Under the pieces are notes generated by a model that ran no database searches, had not been told where the DNA came from, and worked only from the letters and a program-made list of their open reading frames with translations. Position numbers and translations under genes: made by a program. From Podocnemis expansa (lineage: Eukaryota; Chordata; Testudines; Podocnemididae): a DNA stretch of 64,000 nt. Positions within the stretch are counted from its first letter, which is position 1, and every line of letters begins with the position of its first letter. The stretch is from the NCBI GenBank assembly GCA_007922195.1, contig ML682008.1:2964552-3028551 (forward strand), written 5' to 3'. This document shows, piece after piece, positions 12,060-23,658 of this stretch.

Positions 12060-13200
12060 AATCTTTTCTTGTGTCTAGGGTGTCAAAGAGGTCTGGCAAT
12101 ACCACTCCTGACCTGACAAAGGAGAGATATATTTGCTGTTCCCTAACCTTTCCAGCAACTCATCCACTCTAGTCATAACATATGTGTCAAATTTCAGTAG
12201 TGCTTTTATTTTCTGGCAATTGGTGAAAAAAAAACCAAACATGAGTTGATCCATCCAGCTTTGGCACAAATACATTAGGACTCCTCCATACACTGGAATG
12301 CAGGCGTACATCACCACATAGGTACTAGAGATAGGTGGTGTTGAAGGTGTCAGCTGTCCATGACTACCAGTAATTGAAGTCCATGAATGGCCATTCACAG
12401 TGGAAGTGAACACTCTGTCCACAGACAAAACAGCTTCTCACTGAAATACTGCCTGCTCAGCTAAAGGAAGATGGATAGCCATGGAGGGCCCTCCTCTGAG
12501 GTCAGACTTTTCCAGTGTCATATGCAGACAGCTCTTCAAGATATAGGTATAGCTTCGCATTCTCTGCGGATTTGGGCAAGATGTGTGGTTTTCTGAAGCC
12601 TGCCCTCACAGATCTGGAGGTAGCATTTCACTGAGATAAAGCCTCTGGCTGCTGTCTGGTTCTCTGTCAGGCTCACCACAGCTGTCGATATTTTGGGTTT
12701 ATATCAGAACAACCACTCCCATCCTGCAGCCAGAGGGATTTGTGTGAACTGCCCCAGTACACTGTGTTCAGCCACCTGCTTTCCAGATCACATTTCAGGT
12801 TGGAGCCAGAACCAACAACATTTCTAATGGGTCTGGACCACTGCTCAGGCCCACCAGTGTGTCTTTCTCCCATTAAAAGAATTCTCAGGTTTTGACTATG
12901 ATGTCAAAGATGTTTAAGATGGTTACCTTGACCTTTGCAAAATTGAGCATGGCTATGGCATGAAGGCCATAACGTGCAGTTTGGGATAGCTCCATTAGGC
13001 AGGGGCCAGCAAATACTGCTCTAAATATGAATTTTAGCAGCCAAAACAAGCAAGCATATTTGCATCTCCTTTTTAGCCCTCCCACATTGCAAACAACATG
13101 AATGCACCAGTGAGCAACCGCCACTCTTTGACCATCTAGCTCTGAAGTAGCAAAGCTGACATAAGGGTAGCTCATGCTGTAGATGTGAATGGTGTTCTTC
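12060..13200 (-). pseudogene. Ty3/gypsy-like retroelement relic (gag-like then RT)
   Basis: On the minus strand, 12075-12260 encodes 'VDELLERLGNSKYIS' with a decayed 'LTP' downstream. This is the segment of Ty3/gypsy reverse transcriptase just before the first catalytic aspartate region. The upstream residues 'VLMYLCQSWMDQLMFG' fit the preceding segment. Further upstream, 12885-13020 encodes 'LNFAKVKVTILNIFDI', resembling the capsid-like region of the same retroelements. Gag-like and RT segments lie only about 600 bp apart, so protease and part of pol are deleted. No LTR, primer-binding site or intact frame was found. The RT match is fairly convincing and the gag match is tentative. Confidence 0.5.
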
Positions 13201-14456
13201 TCTGTACCGATGGTGAATATACCAGATTGGGTAGCCCATAGAAAGTGGGACTACAGCTCTGCATCCGGGGCAGATTAATTGTTCTGGCAATAAGGTAGAG
13301 CCAGTATTAGACTGTGCAGTACTGGGTGGGACTGGCATAAAGACGGGCATGAAACTGAAAGAATATAGGCACAGGCGAGGAACTGAACCAGACAATGAGA
13401 AAGTCAAGGTTTCACAGACACTGGGTGGCAGGGCTGGAGTAGTGCCAGTTCACTGGACCCTACTTCATTGATCCTCTCCCCAAGGCCATTGTAATGTTAC
13501 TTGAGTGAAAATAACAGCCTTGGCAGGAGAGAGTGAATGTTCTTTCTGCCTCTGCTAGAGGAACCATCCTTAGGAGGTGACCTCAGAGTGCGAAGGGCAG
13601 TACCAGAGTTAGGGGAGCTATGGTCTCAGTATCTGAGGCTGCTCACAGTGAACATGGGGTTGGCAAAGACAGTGCCAGGTGCAGCGTCACTGGGAAGATC
13701 CTTAAGAAACTACAGTGAGACTAAAAGGAGAAAAATGATCATGTGAGATTCAGGCCCCATGGAAAGTTCCCAGCAAAGAGATTACACAGCCAGCAGAATC
13801 CCTTCAACTGTCTCCTATAGAAGGTCATGAGGAAATTCCAACTCTTGGTTCCAAATTTTAGATGCAGAAACCGTTATTAATGCAGTTGTTGTAATTTATT
13901 CTGATAATGTTAGGTCATTACAAACTCGGTTGAGTCTTTATTAAATCTGAAGAAATACTTAGAAGTATTCTAAGTGCATGGTAATTGGAGAATAATGTAT
14001 TGACTTTTGTGTTAAGTTGCTTGTTTTTATATATGAACTGTTCCATCCAGTTAAAGAAACTCCTAGAAACTCTTTGCTTTGTCTCAGTATGGAGCAGGCA
14101 CAGAAATCTTTAAGGAGACACCTCGTTCTGCCCATCAGTCTATACCTGTCCCCTTCAGGATCAATGGCAAACTTCAAAATGGCATCTTTTGAGTCTTATA
14201 TCTTCTATGCTGCAATATTTTGTATACTTTATTTGTTGAAATATTAGATATTTCAATATTAGGTTATTGTAATTTGTTTGTTGTATTTCATGTTTGATCC
14301 GCGCTTTTCATTGTGAATTGACAGTGAATATATTGATGAATGCGATCTTGGGAAATGTTTGGTTAAAAAGCAACCGCCCAACGGTAGCAGGAGTGTCCTT
14401 TCAAAAAGAGAAGACAATCATCCACCTGCACCTCTCTTACAGAATCTTACACATGT
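13201..14456. other. Unassigned DNA
   Basis: The part up to about 13760 is somewhat GC-richer and carries a minus-strand open frame (13021-13407) that runs into the gypsy-like relic, so it may be decayed retroelement. From 13760 on, AT-rich and unrecognised. Confidence 0.35.
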
Positions 14457-14458
14457 AG

Positions 14459-14923
14459 TCTATGTCTACACTTACACTTTAAATTGAATTAATGATGATT
14501 AATTCAATTTAAAGTATTACATGTCTCTGCTAGCTTTCCTTAGATCAAAATAAGGATCTCCCTCAATTTGAAATAAGGAAAGGTCATTTTGAAATTATAA
14601 AACCTCCCTTGAATTCTAAAAAGTGTAGCGGTGCTAATTCGAACTAACACTTTTTGCCCTTCTTCCTCCCAGGGTGCCTTCCTCTTTCTATATATTGGGT
14701 GGGAGCATGGTCCTTCTTGTGGGCCATGTTGCCACACCTCCTATGGTGCCCCTCTCCTAAATCAGACTAATAAATCCTGTCCATGGACATGCTAGTTTGA
14801 TTTGGGTTTCTAGTGGAGCCTTGTTAATTTGATTTAACTTAATTTGATTTAATGATTATTAGTTTGATTTAATTAGTTCGATTTAAGTTAATTCAATTTA
14901 GCAATCTAAGTGTGGACATAGCC
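14459..14923. mobile_element. Harbinger-type MITE with terminal inverted repeats
   Basis: It begins 'CTATGTCTACACTTA' and ends 'TAAGTGTGGACATAG', matching terminal inverted repeats (TIRs) with one mismatch over 15 bp. Inside the left end is a perfect 17-bp-arm palindrome (14477-14493 with 14498-14514, loop GATG). The middle (about 14640-14760) carries 'GGGTGCCTTCCTCTTTC' and 'GGCCATGTTGCCACACC', a module shared with the MITE at 24.78-25.18 kb and the transposase-side Harbinger end at 41.2-41.4 kb. No coding capacity. It abuts the 3' tail of the CR1 to its right. Confidence 0.7.
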
Positions 14924-14924
14924 A

Positions 14925-16215
14925 TAGGGTTGGAAGGGACCTTGCGGAGTCATCAAGTCCAGCTTCCTGCACTGAGGTAGAACCAAATAAAACTAGACCA
15001 TTCCTGGCTGATGTTAGTACAATCTATTCTTAAACTCCTCCAGTGGTGTGGATTCCACAACCTCCCTTGAAGCCTCTTGCAGTACTTAACTGTTGTAATA
15101 TTACAAGGCTTTTCCTAGTATCTAATCTAAATCTCTTTTGCTGCAGATTAAGCTCACAACTTCTTGTCCTCCCTTCAGTGGACAAATGGAGAACACTTGA
15201 TCACTGTCTTCTTTGTAACATCTCTTAACATATCTCAAGACTATTATCAAGTCCCCCTTCAGTCTTCTTTTTTCAAGACTAAACATTCCCAGGTTTTTAA
15301 CTTTCCTCATAGCTCAAGTTTTCTAACCCTTTTATTATTTTTTGTTATTCTCCTGACTGTTCAATGAAATTACTTATTTCCACCTGAAATGGATTCAGTA
15401 CTCCAGCTGAGGTCCCCAGAGTGCAGAGCAGAGTGAGACAATTACCCATGGATTACTTAGAAATTTGTGTTAATAAGCCCCAAAATTACATTAGCCTTTT
15501 TTTTGCAAATGCATACTATTGTTGATTTATATTTAACTTGTCATCCACTATAATAGCCAGACTCTTTTCAGCACTACTACCACTTAGCCAGTTATTGCCC
15601 ATTTTATAGTTGTCTTTGACTTTTCTTTCCTAAGTGAAGTACTTTGCATTTGTCTTTATTGAATTCCACCTTGTTAATTTCAGACCAGTTCTCCAATTTG
15701 TCAAAGGTGTTCTGAATACTGATACTATATTCCAAAGTGCCTGGTGTCACTGCAAATTTCATAAGCATACTCTTCACTCTATTATCCAAATCATTCATGA
15801 AAATATTGATTAGTACTGACCCAGAACTGACCTCTACATAACCTCACTAGATACACTCTCAGTTTAACAGCCAGACATTGATAACTACTGTGTGAGTATA
15901 GTCTTTATCCAGTGATGTGCCTACATTATAGTAATTACATCTAGGCCAGCCATAATTTATTTATAAGACATTGTGTGGGATCATGTCAAAAACCTCATTA
16001 ACATCAAGATATATCATGTGTATTGCTCTCTGCATCCACTAAATCAATGACCTCGAAGAAGGAAATGGAGTTGGTTTGGAATGATTTGTTTTTCACATAT
16101 CCAGGTGTACTCCTTATAACACTAGATGCTTACAAACTGATTGTTTAACAGTTCTTTGCAGTGTCTTTCCATATATTGAAGTGAGGCAAACTAGTCTGTA
16201 AATCCCATGAACCAA
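14925..16215 (-). mobile_element. CR1 LINE, 5'-truncated
   Basis: Read on the minus strand it ends in the CR1 3' tail (complement of 'GGGTTGGAAGGGACC' at 14928). Upstream are decayed RT C-terminal segments: 'LGMFSLEKRRLKGDLI' (about 15290) and 'DKLENWSEINKVEFNKDKCK' (about 15690). Farther 5' it decays to about 16215, where the text still matches CR1 RT in outline. Stops and frameshifts are frequent. The usual CR1 length is over 4 kb, so this is a 5'-truncated, dead copy. Confidence 0.8.
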
Positions 16216-16304
16216 CTCTGTCATCTGCACAAAGGGATTTAATGGCCATTTTTCTCATTCATATTCACTGCTGCCAGGAGTTAGAGAAGTGTCCCTGTTC
16301 CAGT

Positions 16305-16420
16305 TTGAAGGACTTGGATCCTGAGGTACAAACAGGGGAAGTGACCTACCCAAGGTCCCATAGCTAGTTGTTGGCAAGGCTAGAGAGAAAAGTGCACAGC
16401 CTTTACTCATGTTCTAACCA
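16305..16420 (-). repeat. MIR-like SINE relic
   Basis: 'GAAGTGACCTACCCAAGGTC' followed by 'CCATAGCTAGT' is the reverse complement of the core of MIR/CORE-SINEs. The match continues weakly to 'TACTCATGTTCTAACC'. It is an ancient amniote repeat. Confidence 0.7.
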
Positions 16421-16899
16421 ACAGACAACAACTTCTCCTGCCTGTGAGGCAGGGATAGAGTGTAGGAAATGAGATGGTTGGAAATATTTCATTAAAACAG
16501 TTTTCTGCTGGAAAATCTCATTAAAACTAAACAAGTTTGGTTTTTTAAATCATAAATTGATTTGATGAAAAATTTTTGCAATTTTTTTCCCCCCAAAACT
16601 AAAGCATCTCCCAGTTTTCCCAAAGTGTTAAATTGTGTCACTGCACACAGAGGAAACGCTTTGATGTTGAAATCTAGATAAGATGCTTCAGCCTGTGCTA
16701 AGTAGTTGCTGCTTCAATTATTAGAAACGAATAAAATACAAAGAAAATAGAATGTTTCAGCTATTATACAGCAAAGCCCCATTTATTGAATCTGATTTGG
16801 ACCATGGGTAGATTGGATAATCAAAACTTGGGACAATCTGGAGAAAGATAAGTTGTGAGGCTTCAAAGTTGTCTAGAAGACACAGGGCAGATCACCTCT
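16421..16899. other. AT-rich DNA, nothing recognised
   Basis: Sequence between the MIR relic and the start of the recognisable CR1. No motif. Confidence 0.4.
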
Positions 16900-18900
16900 T
16901 TCTGGACCTGGGTACACTAGTTGTTCAAATAATATGGAGACCCAGATAATTGGGGAGAGGAGGATTGAGAGGATACCTCATGTAGTCGCAAGTCATGCTA
17001 CTAATGACTCTCTCAGATGGATCTTCACAGCTCCCAGCCTCTACCCACCAAGAGGCAGGTAGGAGATGATCGTTGTCTCTGTTACAAGTGCTGGAGGAAC
17101 TTACGAGGGACCTTGCTCCTCTTGACCTGCGGATCACAAACAGGGAAAAATTAGTAAGGGAAGTGGCTGGTAATGTGGGCACGAGAGAGTCAAATTCATG
17201 AACCTGACAAAACGAGAAAGTAAGGAACGGAGCCTGGATTTCAGCAAATCAGGTTTTGACTCCTCAAGGGAGCTGATGGGAAGGATTCCATGAGATGCTG
17301 AAAGACTTAAAGGGGGTTGGGGTGTGTGTGTAGGGGTTGGAGGATTCCAAGACAGCAGGTTGTATTTTAAAGAAATCTTACTGAGGGCACAGGAACAAAC
17401 CATCTCAATGTGCAGAAAGAATAACAAATATGATAAGAAACCAATTTGTCTAAGAAAGAAGTCTTCAATAAGCTTAAAAAAGAAACTGACAAGGAATGGA
17501 AACTTGGACGGATGACTAGAGAGGAGTATAAACATAGCTTGAGCATGCTGGAGTGAAATTAAGAAGACCAAAGCACAGTTGCAGCTAACAAGGGACGTGA
17601 AGGGTAACAAGAAGGGTTTCTACAGGTACATTAGTAACAAAAAGGCATCCACAGAAAATGTGGGGAATAAGGGAAATCTAATGACCAAGTAAGTACCAGA
17701 TGATGTGGAAAAAGCTGAATTACTCAATCTTTTTTTTCCCCCCTTCTGTCTTTACAGACAAGGTCTACCACACTACTGCACTGACCAACACAGAATGGGG
17801 TGAGGGTGATTAGCCCTTAGTGATGAAAGAACAGGTTCAGAATTGTTTAGAAATGCTGGACATGCATAGGTCCATGGAGGCAGATGCAGTGCATCCAAAG
17901 CTGATGAGGGAGTTGATGGATGTGATTGCAGAGCCATTGGCCATTATCTTTGAAAACACATGGCAAATGGAGGAGGTTATGAATGATTAGAAGAAGGCAG
18001 ATATACTGCCTATCTTCATAAAAGGGAAGAAGGAAGAGAAAAATCTTGCCTAACCAACCTGATTGCCTTTTATGAAAAGAAGAGTGGCTCTGTGGGGAAA
18101 GCAGTGGACATGATAAACCTTAATCTGAGTAAAGCTTCTGAGATGGTGTCCCACAGTATTCTTATCAGCAAGTTAAAGAAGTATGGGTTATATGAAGGTC
18201 CATCCCTAGGAGGGTGTGGGGCCCTGGGCAAATCGCCCTCTGCAGGCCCCCCCCCCCAGCACTGGGAATGGGGCTGGCTGGCCCAGGGGAGTGTCTGATA
18301 AGACACATCATTCCCTAACCCTTCCAGGTCCCTGTTGCTGAATATTAGGAGCCGAGGAGCTCTGCAAATAGGAGTAGGAGGGAGGGTGATAGATCAGACT
18401 GTCCCTGGGACTTCCAGCCAACTTGCATAGGTTCCCCATGCACTGAGAAAGTTGATGGTATCTGGGTATGCAGCTGGCACATGGCTCCACACCCAGCTGT
18501 GAGATGCCACCCTGCCAACCCACACCAGACACATCTACTGCTGTAGTTTTCAAGATTTTTAAATTGATCCCAACCATCCCATGAACTTTGCTGTGATGCT
18601 TGCTTTCTGCACAACCTTCTGAGTGGCAGCATGAGAGTGGGGAGCAGGGGACGATAGAGTGGGGTGTCAGGAGAATAAGAGGAGAAGTGCAGCTGAGTGG
18701 CAGGCACAAGGGAAGGCAGCACAGCATCTGCAATTTCCCATGTTGTTCCTGCCCTAGCCCAAATGCCTGGGCATGCTGCAGGGCAGGAAATTTAAAAAGG
18801 CTCTGGCCTGGTCCCAGCTTACAGGTGCATGCAAACCAGGTGGGGAAACCATGAGGCAAACAAGTCCATTTCACTCAGGATGGGAAAAGCAAGAAAGAGC

Positions 18901-19738
18901 CACCCAAGAAAGAAAGAACAAACTACAGGATGAAAGTCATGTCTGATCACTAGCCATTTACAATGATAACAAAGGAGCTCTGAGGAAGCAAAACACAGGA
19001 AGTTCCACAGATTTACTTGAGAGTCAGCAAATATAAAAGATGGGTAAAAAGATGAAATCTTACCTAATATCTGTGGGAGAATGGGCAGGCAACACTAATT
19101 GTCACCTACTTACCTTGGGATGGGCAAGGGGAATTCAAACATCAAAAGATTTGTTTAAAAACACAGTATAATCTTTGGCCAAAAGAATACTTATTTTTGC
19201 CATTCTTGTGATTTTTGATCCCTGGAAACTGGCAATACAGTATAAGTTAATACCATATACTTCACTCACGGAATTCCTTTCCCTAACTGTGTTCTTCTTG
19301 CTAGTGTAGGGCCAGGATTCAGTAGCCACAATGTAGGAACACAGATAAAATGAATTGAATGTACCTCTAAAGCATCTGTTAGGCAACACTGTATCTGTTC
19401 TTTAATATCATAACTGAAATAACTAACTTAGTTTAATAGACATTATGACCAATATCTAACAAAGCTCAGTGTTGTGAAAAAGATCTCCATTTTGTATTCT
19501 TGATAAAACTTGTTTTAGGCGTATACTCTGAAATTTGATTTAAAATGTGTGGACAAGATGTATGAATGGGGTGGGGGGTGACGGAGTCAGTCAACAGCAG
19601 CCTGTCCTGATGAAATGCAACTACTACCTTAATGGCTAAGCGATGCAAACAACTCCCACAAAAACAAGGGTCCACCCCAGAAAGAAAAGAACAAAAGACA
19701 AGGTGAAGGTCATGCTTGTAAATGGCTGGTGATCAGTG
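18901..19738. repeat. AT-rich segment bounded by direct plus inverted repeats
   Basis: About 43 bp beginning 'CCACCCAAGAAAGAAAG' at about 18900 recurs directly at 19671. Immediately after, the left copy continues 'CTGATCACTAGCCATTT' while the right copy continues with its near-perfect reverse complement. The roughly 700 bp between is AT-rich, unlike the rest of the host insert, and is not recognised. Confidence 0.45.
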
Positions 19739-19744
19739 GTCACA

Positions 19745-20540
19745 GAGGATCCCTGGCCAGACCTGCCTGCCAGCCACCCAGTCTTGCCACCTGGGCTAGT
19801 GAGAGGTGGGGTGACCCCTGGCTAAACCTGCCTGCTGTCCCCAAGCCGTGCCCCTGGGCTAGAGGAAGGGGATCCCAGCCAGACCTGCCCACTGGCCTGG
19901 AGGACAGTGGTTTGAACCCAGGCCATACCTGCCACCAGCCCACTGGCCTTGGGGGGCAGGGGTTTGAAACAGGGCCAGATGGGCCCACCAGACCTTCCTG
20001 CTGCCTGGGCTAGGGAGAGGTGACTCCTGGCCTCGCTGCCTGGGCTTGGGGGAGGGGCACAAACCCTGGCCCCACATGCTCCCCAGCATTGTTGCCAGAC
20101 TTGGGAGGTGACTCCTGCCCCAGCCTGCCCACCCAGCCCCACCACCTGGGCTTGGGGGAGGCGACCCATGGCCCAGCCTGACATCTGGCCTCCACAGCCT
20201 TGCTGCCTGGCCCAGGTGGAGATGACCCCTGGCCCAACCTGCCCCCTGTCCTCGCAGCCTGGGCTGGGGAGGAGTCCTGGCCCAGCCTGCCCTACAGCCT
20301 CACCACCTGGTCTCAGGGGGGTGTCAATCCTTGGTCTGGCCTGCCTGCCATCCTGCCATCCTCTCTCCTGGCCACTAGCATGACTCGGGGCCCAGAGGGG
20401 CATGATCCCTGATCTACCTGCCCTCCCCCACTAGCCCAATGTGACTTGGGACACAGGAACCCCAACCTCCCCGTCTCCTTCCAGCCTGGCTACTGGCCTG
20501 ACCCAAGGCCTAGGTGGACCTGATCCCTGGTCATCTGCCC
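19745..20540 (+). repeat. GC-rich minisatellite-like tandem repeat
   Basis: About a dozen diverged units of very roughly 55-75 bp are built from 'TGACCCCTGGCCCAGCCTGC', 'CCACCTGGGCTTGGGGGAGG' and variants. Both strands are open over long distances only because the repeat is GC-rich and lacks stops. The longest, 193 codons on the minus strand at 19822-20403, is low-complexity and not a gene. Confidence 0.7.
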
Positions 20541-21193
20541 CACATTGGCCTGGCAAGATCCAGGGCCCATGGGAGTCCTGGATCCCCAGATCCCTACCCC
20601 TGACCTGATTGCTGACCTGACCCTGGGGGTGGGAAGCAGATCACTAGCCAATTCCCCTCTTGGCTCAGGCTCAGGCTCCCACCAGACTCCCAGTACTGGC
20701 TGTGTGTTCCCTGGGCTGTGCTGCCAGCGTCTGCTGGAGGAGGAAAGGGTTAAACCTCCTTCTCCCTTCCCATCCAGCTAATAGCTCAGCTGCAGGCTCC
20801 AGGAGGAAGTGGAGGCAGCGCAGCTATTCACGGGCAGAGCAGGGGCTGAGTGAGCCTGTGTCTGCCAGGGAAAAACATTTGGGGTTCGCTGTGGGAGATC
20901 AGGGGCTCGTGCCAGTCCCCTGTATGGGGGTAGGGGGGACAGCAGTGTGGGCCCCAATGGGGCCCTGGGCAGCTGCCCTGCTCACCCTATCCTAACAATA
21001 TGAAGGGACTATATGAAGGGACTATAAGGTGGATAGAAAGCTAACTAGATCATTAGGCTCAATGAGCAGTCATCAGTGGCAACTGGCACAGTCCCCTAGG
21101 ACTCCTTGTTGAGAATGGTTTTGTTCCACATCTTCATTAATGATCTGAAGGATGGGATAGATTCTACCCACAGCATTTTGCAGATGACACAAA

Positions 21194-21556
21194 GGCTGTG
21201 TTCCCACACAGTGGGTTATTTCGATACGGTTGTTTCGAAACAACCGTATATCGAAATAACGCTTATTTCGAAACAACTTATTTCAAATTAACAAAATGTT
21301 AATTCTAAATAAGGAAAAAAAGCCGGAATCAAAATAGCGATTCCGGACAACAGTTATTTCAAAACGACTCACCGTTGCTTCGAAACAATATGTTCGCACG
21401 GCGTTGTTTCGAAACAACCATTGCGAAACAATGTTGTTTCGCCCACAGACTAGGTTTAACTTGTTTCGAAACAACTGTGCGTCATGTGAACAGCCAAAAC
21501 CTTATTTCGAAACAACCTCCGTTGTTTCGAAATAAGGAGGCTGTGTGAACACAGCC
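21194..21556. mobile_element. Harbinger-type MITE inserted after the CR1 FADD motif
   Basis: It starts 'GGCTGTGTTCCCACACA' and ends 'TGTGTGAACACAGCC'. A 3-bp AAA flanks each side (21191-21193 and 21557-21559), and removing the element plus one AAA restores the CR1 reading through 'GATGACACAAAG'. The interior is packed with TTTCGAAA palindromes, including one at about 21215-21261 with a 2-nt asymmetry. It has no coding capacity. Three-bp TSDs are typical of PIF/Harbinger. Confidence 0.8.
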
Positions 21557-22365
21557 AAAGATGGGAAGAGTGGTAGATACACTAGGTGGCAAAGTTAGGA
21601 TACAAAGTGACCTAGACAAACTATAGGATTGGAACAAAAGATATCTAATGAGGTTCAAGAAGGAGAAGTGCCAAATACTGCACTTATGATGAAAAAAAAA
21701 ACATGCAGACTGGGGACTGACTGGCTAGACAGCAGTTCTGCCCCCAAAAACCTGGGGTTACAATGGACAAGAAGATTGAAATGAGTCGACAGTATGCCTT
21801 TATTGCCAAGAAGACTAACAGCATTTGGGCTGCATTAGTAGGAGCACTGGCAGCAGATTGTGGGAAGTGATTATTTCCCTCTATTCAGCATTGAAGAGGC
21901 TGTATTTGGAGTACAATTTTCAGTTTTGGGTCCCCTGGTACAGAAGGGATGTAGACAAATTGGAAAGAGTCCAACAAAATGATTAGCCTTGGTTAGTCTG
22001 CGGAAAAGAAAAATGAGGGAAGATTTGATAGCAGCCTTTAACTACCTGAAAGGGGGTCCCAGGGAAGATGGAACTAGGCTGTTTTCAGTGGTAGTATATG
22101 AAAGAACTAGGATAAATTATTTCAAATTGCAGTGTTGGAGGTCTAGGGGTTGGATATTAGGAATAACTTCTTCACTGGGAGGGTGGTAAAGCACACGAAT
22201 GAGTTACCTAGGGAGGTGGTGGAATCTCCATCCTTAATTTTATTTAAAGTTGTGGTTTAACAAAGCCCTGACCTGGATGACCTAGCTGGGGTTGGCCCGG
22301 CTCTGAGCAGAGGATTGGACTAGATGGCCTTCTGAGGTCCTTTCCAACCCTAATCTTTTATGATT

Positions 22366-23658
22366 TTGTTAATTGACTTAGAGCAGTGTTGCAAATAGAA
22401 CCTAGGAGTCCTGACTTTCAAACTGATCATAGACCTTGAATTTTATACACAAAATGATAAGAATACAGTACTTTCAAATCAGCTGCAGATCAACAACTCT
22501 TCTTAGTAATTATTCAGTATGTATTTTGGAGAAGCTAGAAAATTAGAGGGAATCAGGAACTGCTTAGAGACAATGAATGGAAAAGAACAGCAAAATTAAT
22601 TATACATATGATTGGTTATCGCTTATTTTCCTGGTTTTAAAACAGAATATTGAGACCCTGAGTCTCCTCCTTGTGCATTGACCCCAGTTTAGCCAGTCAT
22701 CCATGAGTCTCTGAAGGGCAGGAGCTTGAAGATCCTTACCAGATGGCTAAAAGGACATCCCAGGTCACCAGTGCAGATCACTATCTGAGTATTATTACAT
22801 CCCTGTCTTTTAAATGAGGTCATTCTACAATAAGAGAAAGAAACTCGCTTCTCAGTGATGGAGGGGAGGAAATCAGGGAAAGGGGAAAAAAGAAGCAAGA
22901 GAAGAAGAGCAGGGACAGAGGAAAAGGGAAATCAGAGAATACAATTCTCAGTGTTTCCAGTGATTCAAAAGTCTAAGTTGAGTTGGGGGGGGGGAGCTTT
23001 GCCATCTTAATCTAATGTTTTCAATGCAATTTGGCTTATCCAAGGTGGCTCAGATTTGAAAAGGTTCAAAACCTCCATAAGGCTAAATATATTTTCACCT
23101 AAATAGTTGTACCAGCACTACTCTTAGTGTGGACATACTTCTGTCTTTATAAAAGTGCCTTATACTAATATAGCATGTTCTTCTCCTTGTACTGAGATGG
23201 GTATATTGACATAAAACACCTTTATACTGATATATTTGTGTCCACAGTACAGGGACTGTTCTGCTTTACTATAGTAGTAGAACTCAGGCAGTACAAAATT
23301 CTAGTATAAACAAGCCCCTGCTCATGAACCATTATATTAAATAAATTTTTAAGAAAAATCAGGTTCTTGCTAACAGGGAACAGAGTTTGCCTCCCAACAG
23401 GAAAAGATGACATTTTGATACTTGGTGCTTAGATACTGTGGTGATGTGCACAAATGAATAATCTAGCTAACTAGCTTCCATATTGCATGCAGAAGAATGA
23501 ATGTCAATGCAGAGATGGCTTGGGTTTCTTAGTTCCTTTAAGGGAAGTCAGCAACTAGGCTATATATGGAAAGCTAATTTAAAAGGAAATGGTCTACATA
23601 GACAGTTAATTGACTAGCAATTACCTTGTCCTGATAAAACACCATCAAGACTCTTTCG
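22366..23658. other. AT-rich DNA, nothing recognised
   Basis: There is a G-run near 22986-22995 and no named repeat. A 69-codon minus frame at 22689-22898 has no motif. Confidence 0.4.

Larger units (their letters stand above)
18199..20998. mobile_element. GC-rich hAT-like insert in the CR1
   Basis: The CR1 reading resumes exactly across it. A 9-bp sequence, ATATGAAGG, lies at 18190-18198 and again at 20998-21006, consistent with an 8-bp hAT TSD plus one chance base. The ends are loosely inverted: 'TAGGAGGGTG' at the left, and 'TAGGATAGGGTG' as complement of the right. Each end also has 'GGGGCCCTGGGC'. The interior is GC-rich apart from an AT-rich segment at about 18890-19740. No transposase is encoded, so it is non-autonomous. 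hAT assignment rests on TSD length and the weak TIR. Confidence 0.55.
16900..22365 (+). mobile_element. Long CR1 LINE split by two nested insertions
   Basis: CR1 sequence occupies about 16900-18198, 20999-21193 and 21557-22365. In order it shows decayed residues before the RT, RT segments such as 'LNLSKASEMVSHSILISKL' at about 18120, the catalytic FADD motif (encoded just before 21193), and downstream 'RKMREDLIAAFNYLKGG' at about 22010. It finishes with the CR1 tail 'GAGGTCCTTTCCAACCC' near 22335. Stops and frameshifts occur throughout. The inserts are a 2.8-kb GC-rich hAT-like element after the codons for 'KKYGLYEG' and a 363-bp MITE within the codons just after FADD. The CR1 is therefore older than both inserts. 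Confidence 0.85.

Noticed and set aside
17134..17610. 158-codon minus-strand open frame
   Set aside because: It is antisense to the decayed CR1 coding region on the plus strand.
18308..18874. 188-codon minus-strand open frame
   Set aside because: It lies inside the GC-rich non-autonomous insert in the CR1, with low-complexity composition and no motif.
19822..20403. 193-codon minus-strand open frame and overlapping frames on both strands
   Set aside because: They come from a stop-poor GC-rich tandem repeat, so the protein is repetitive in step with the DNA repeat.
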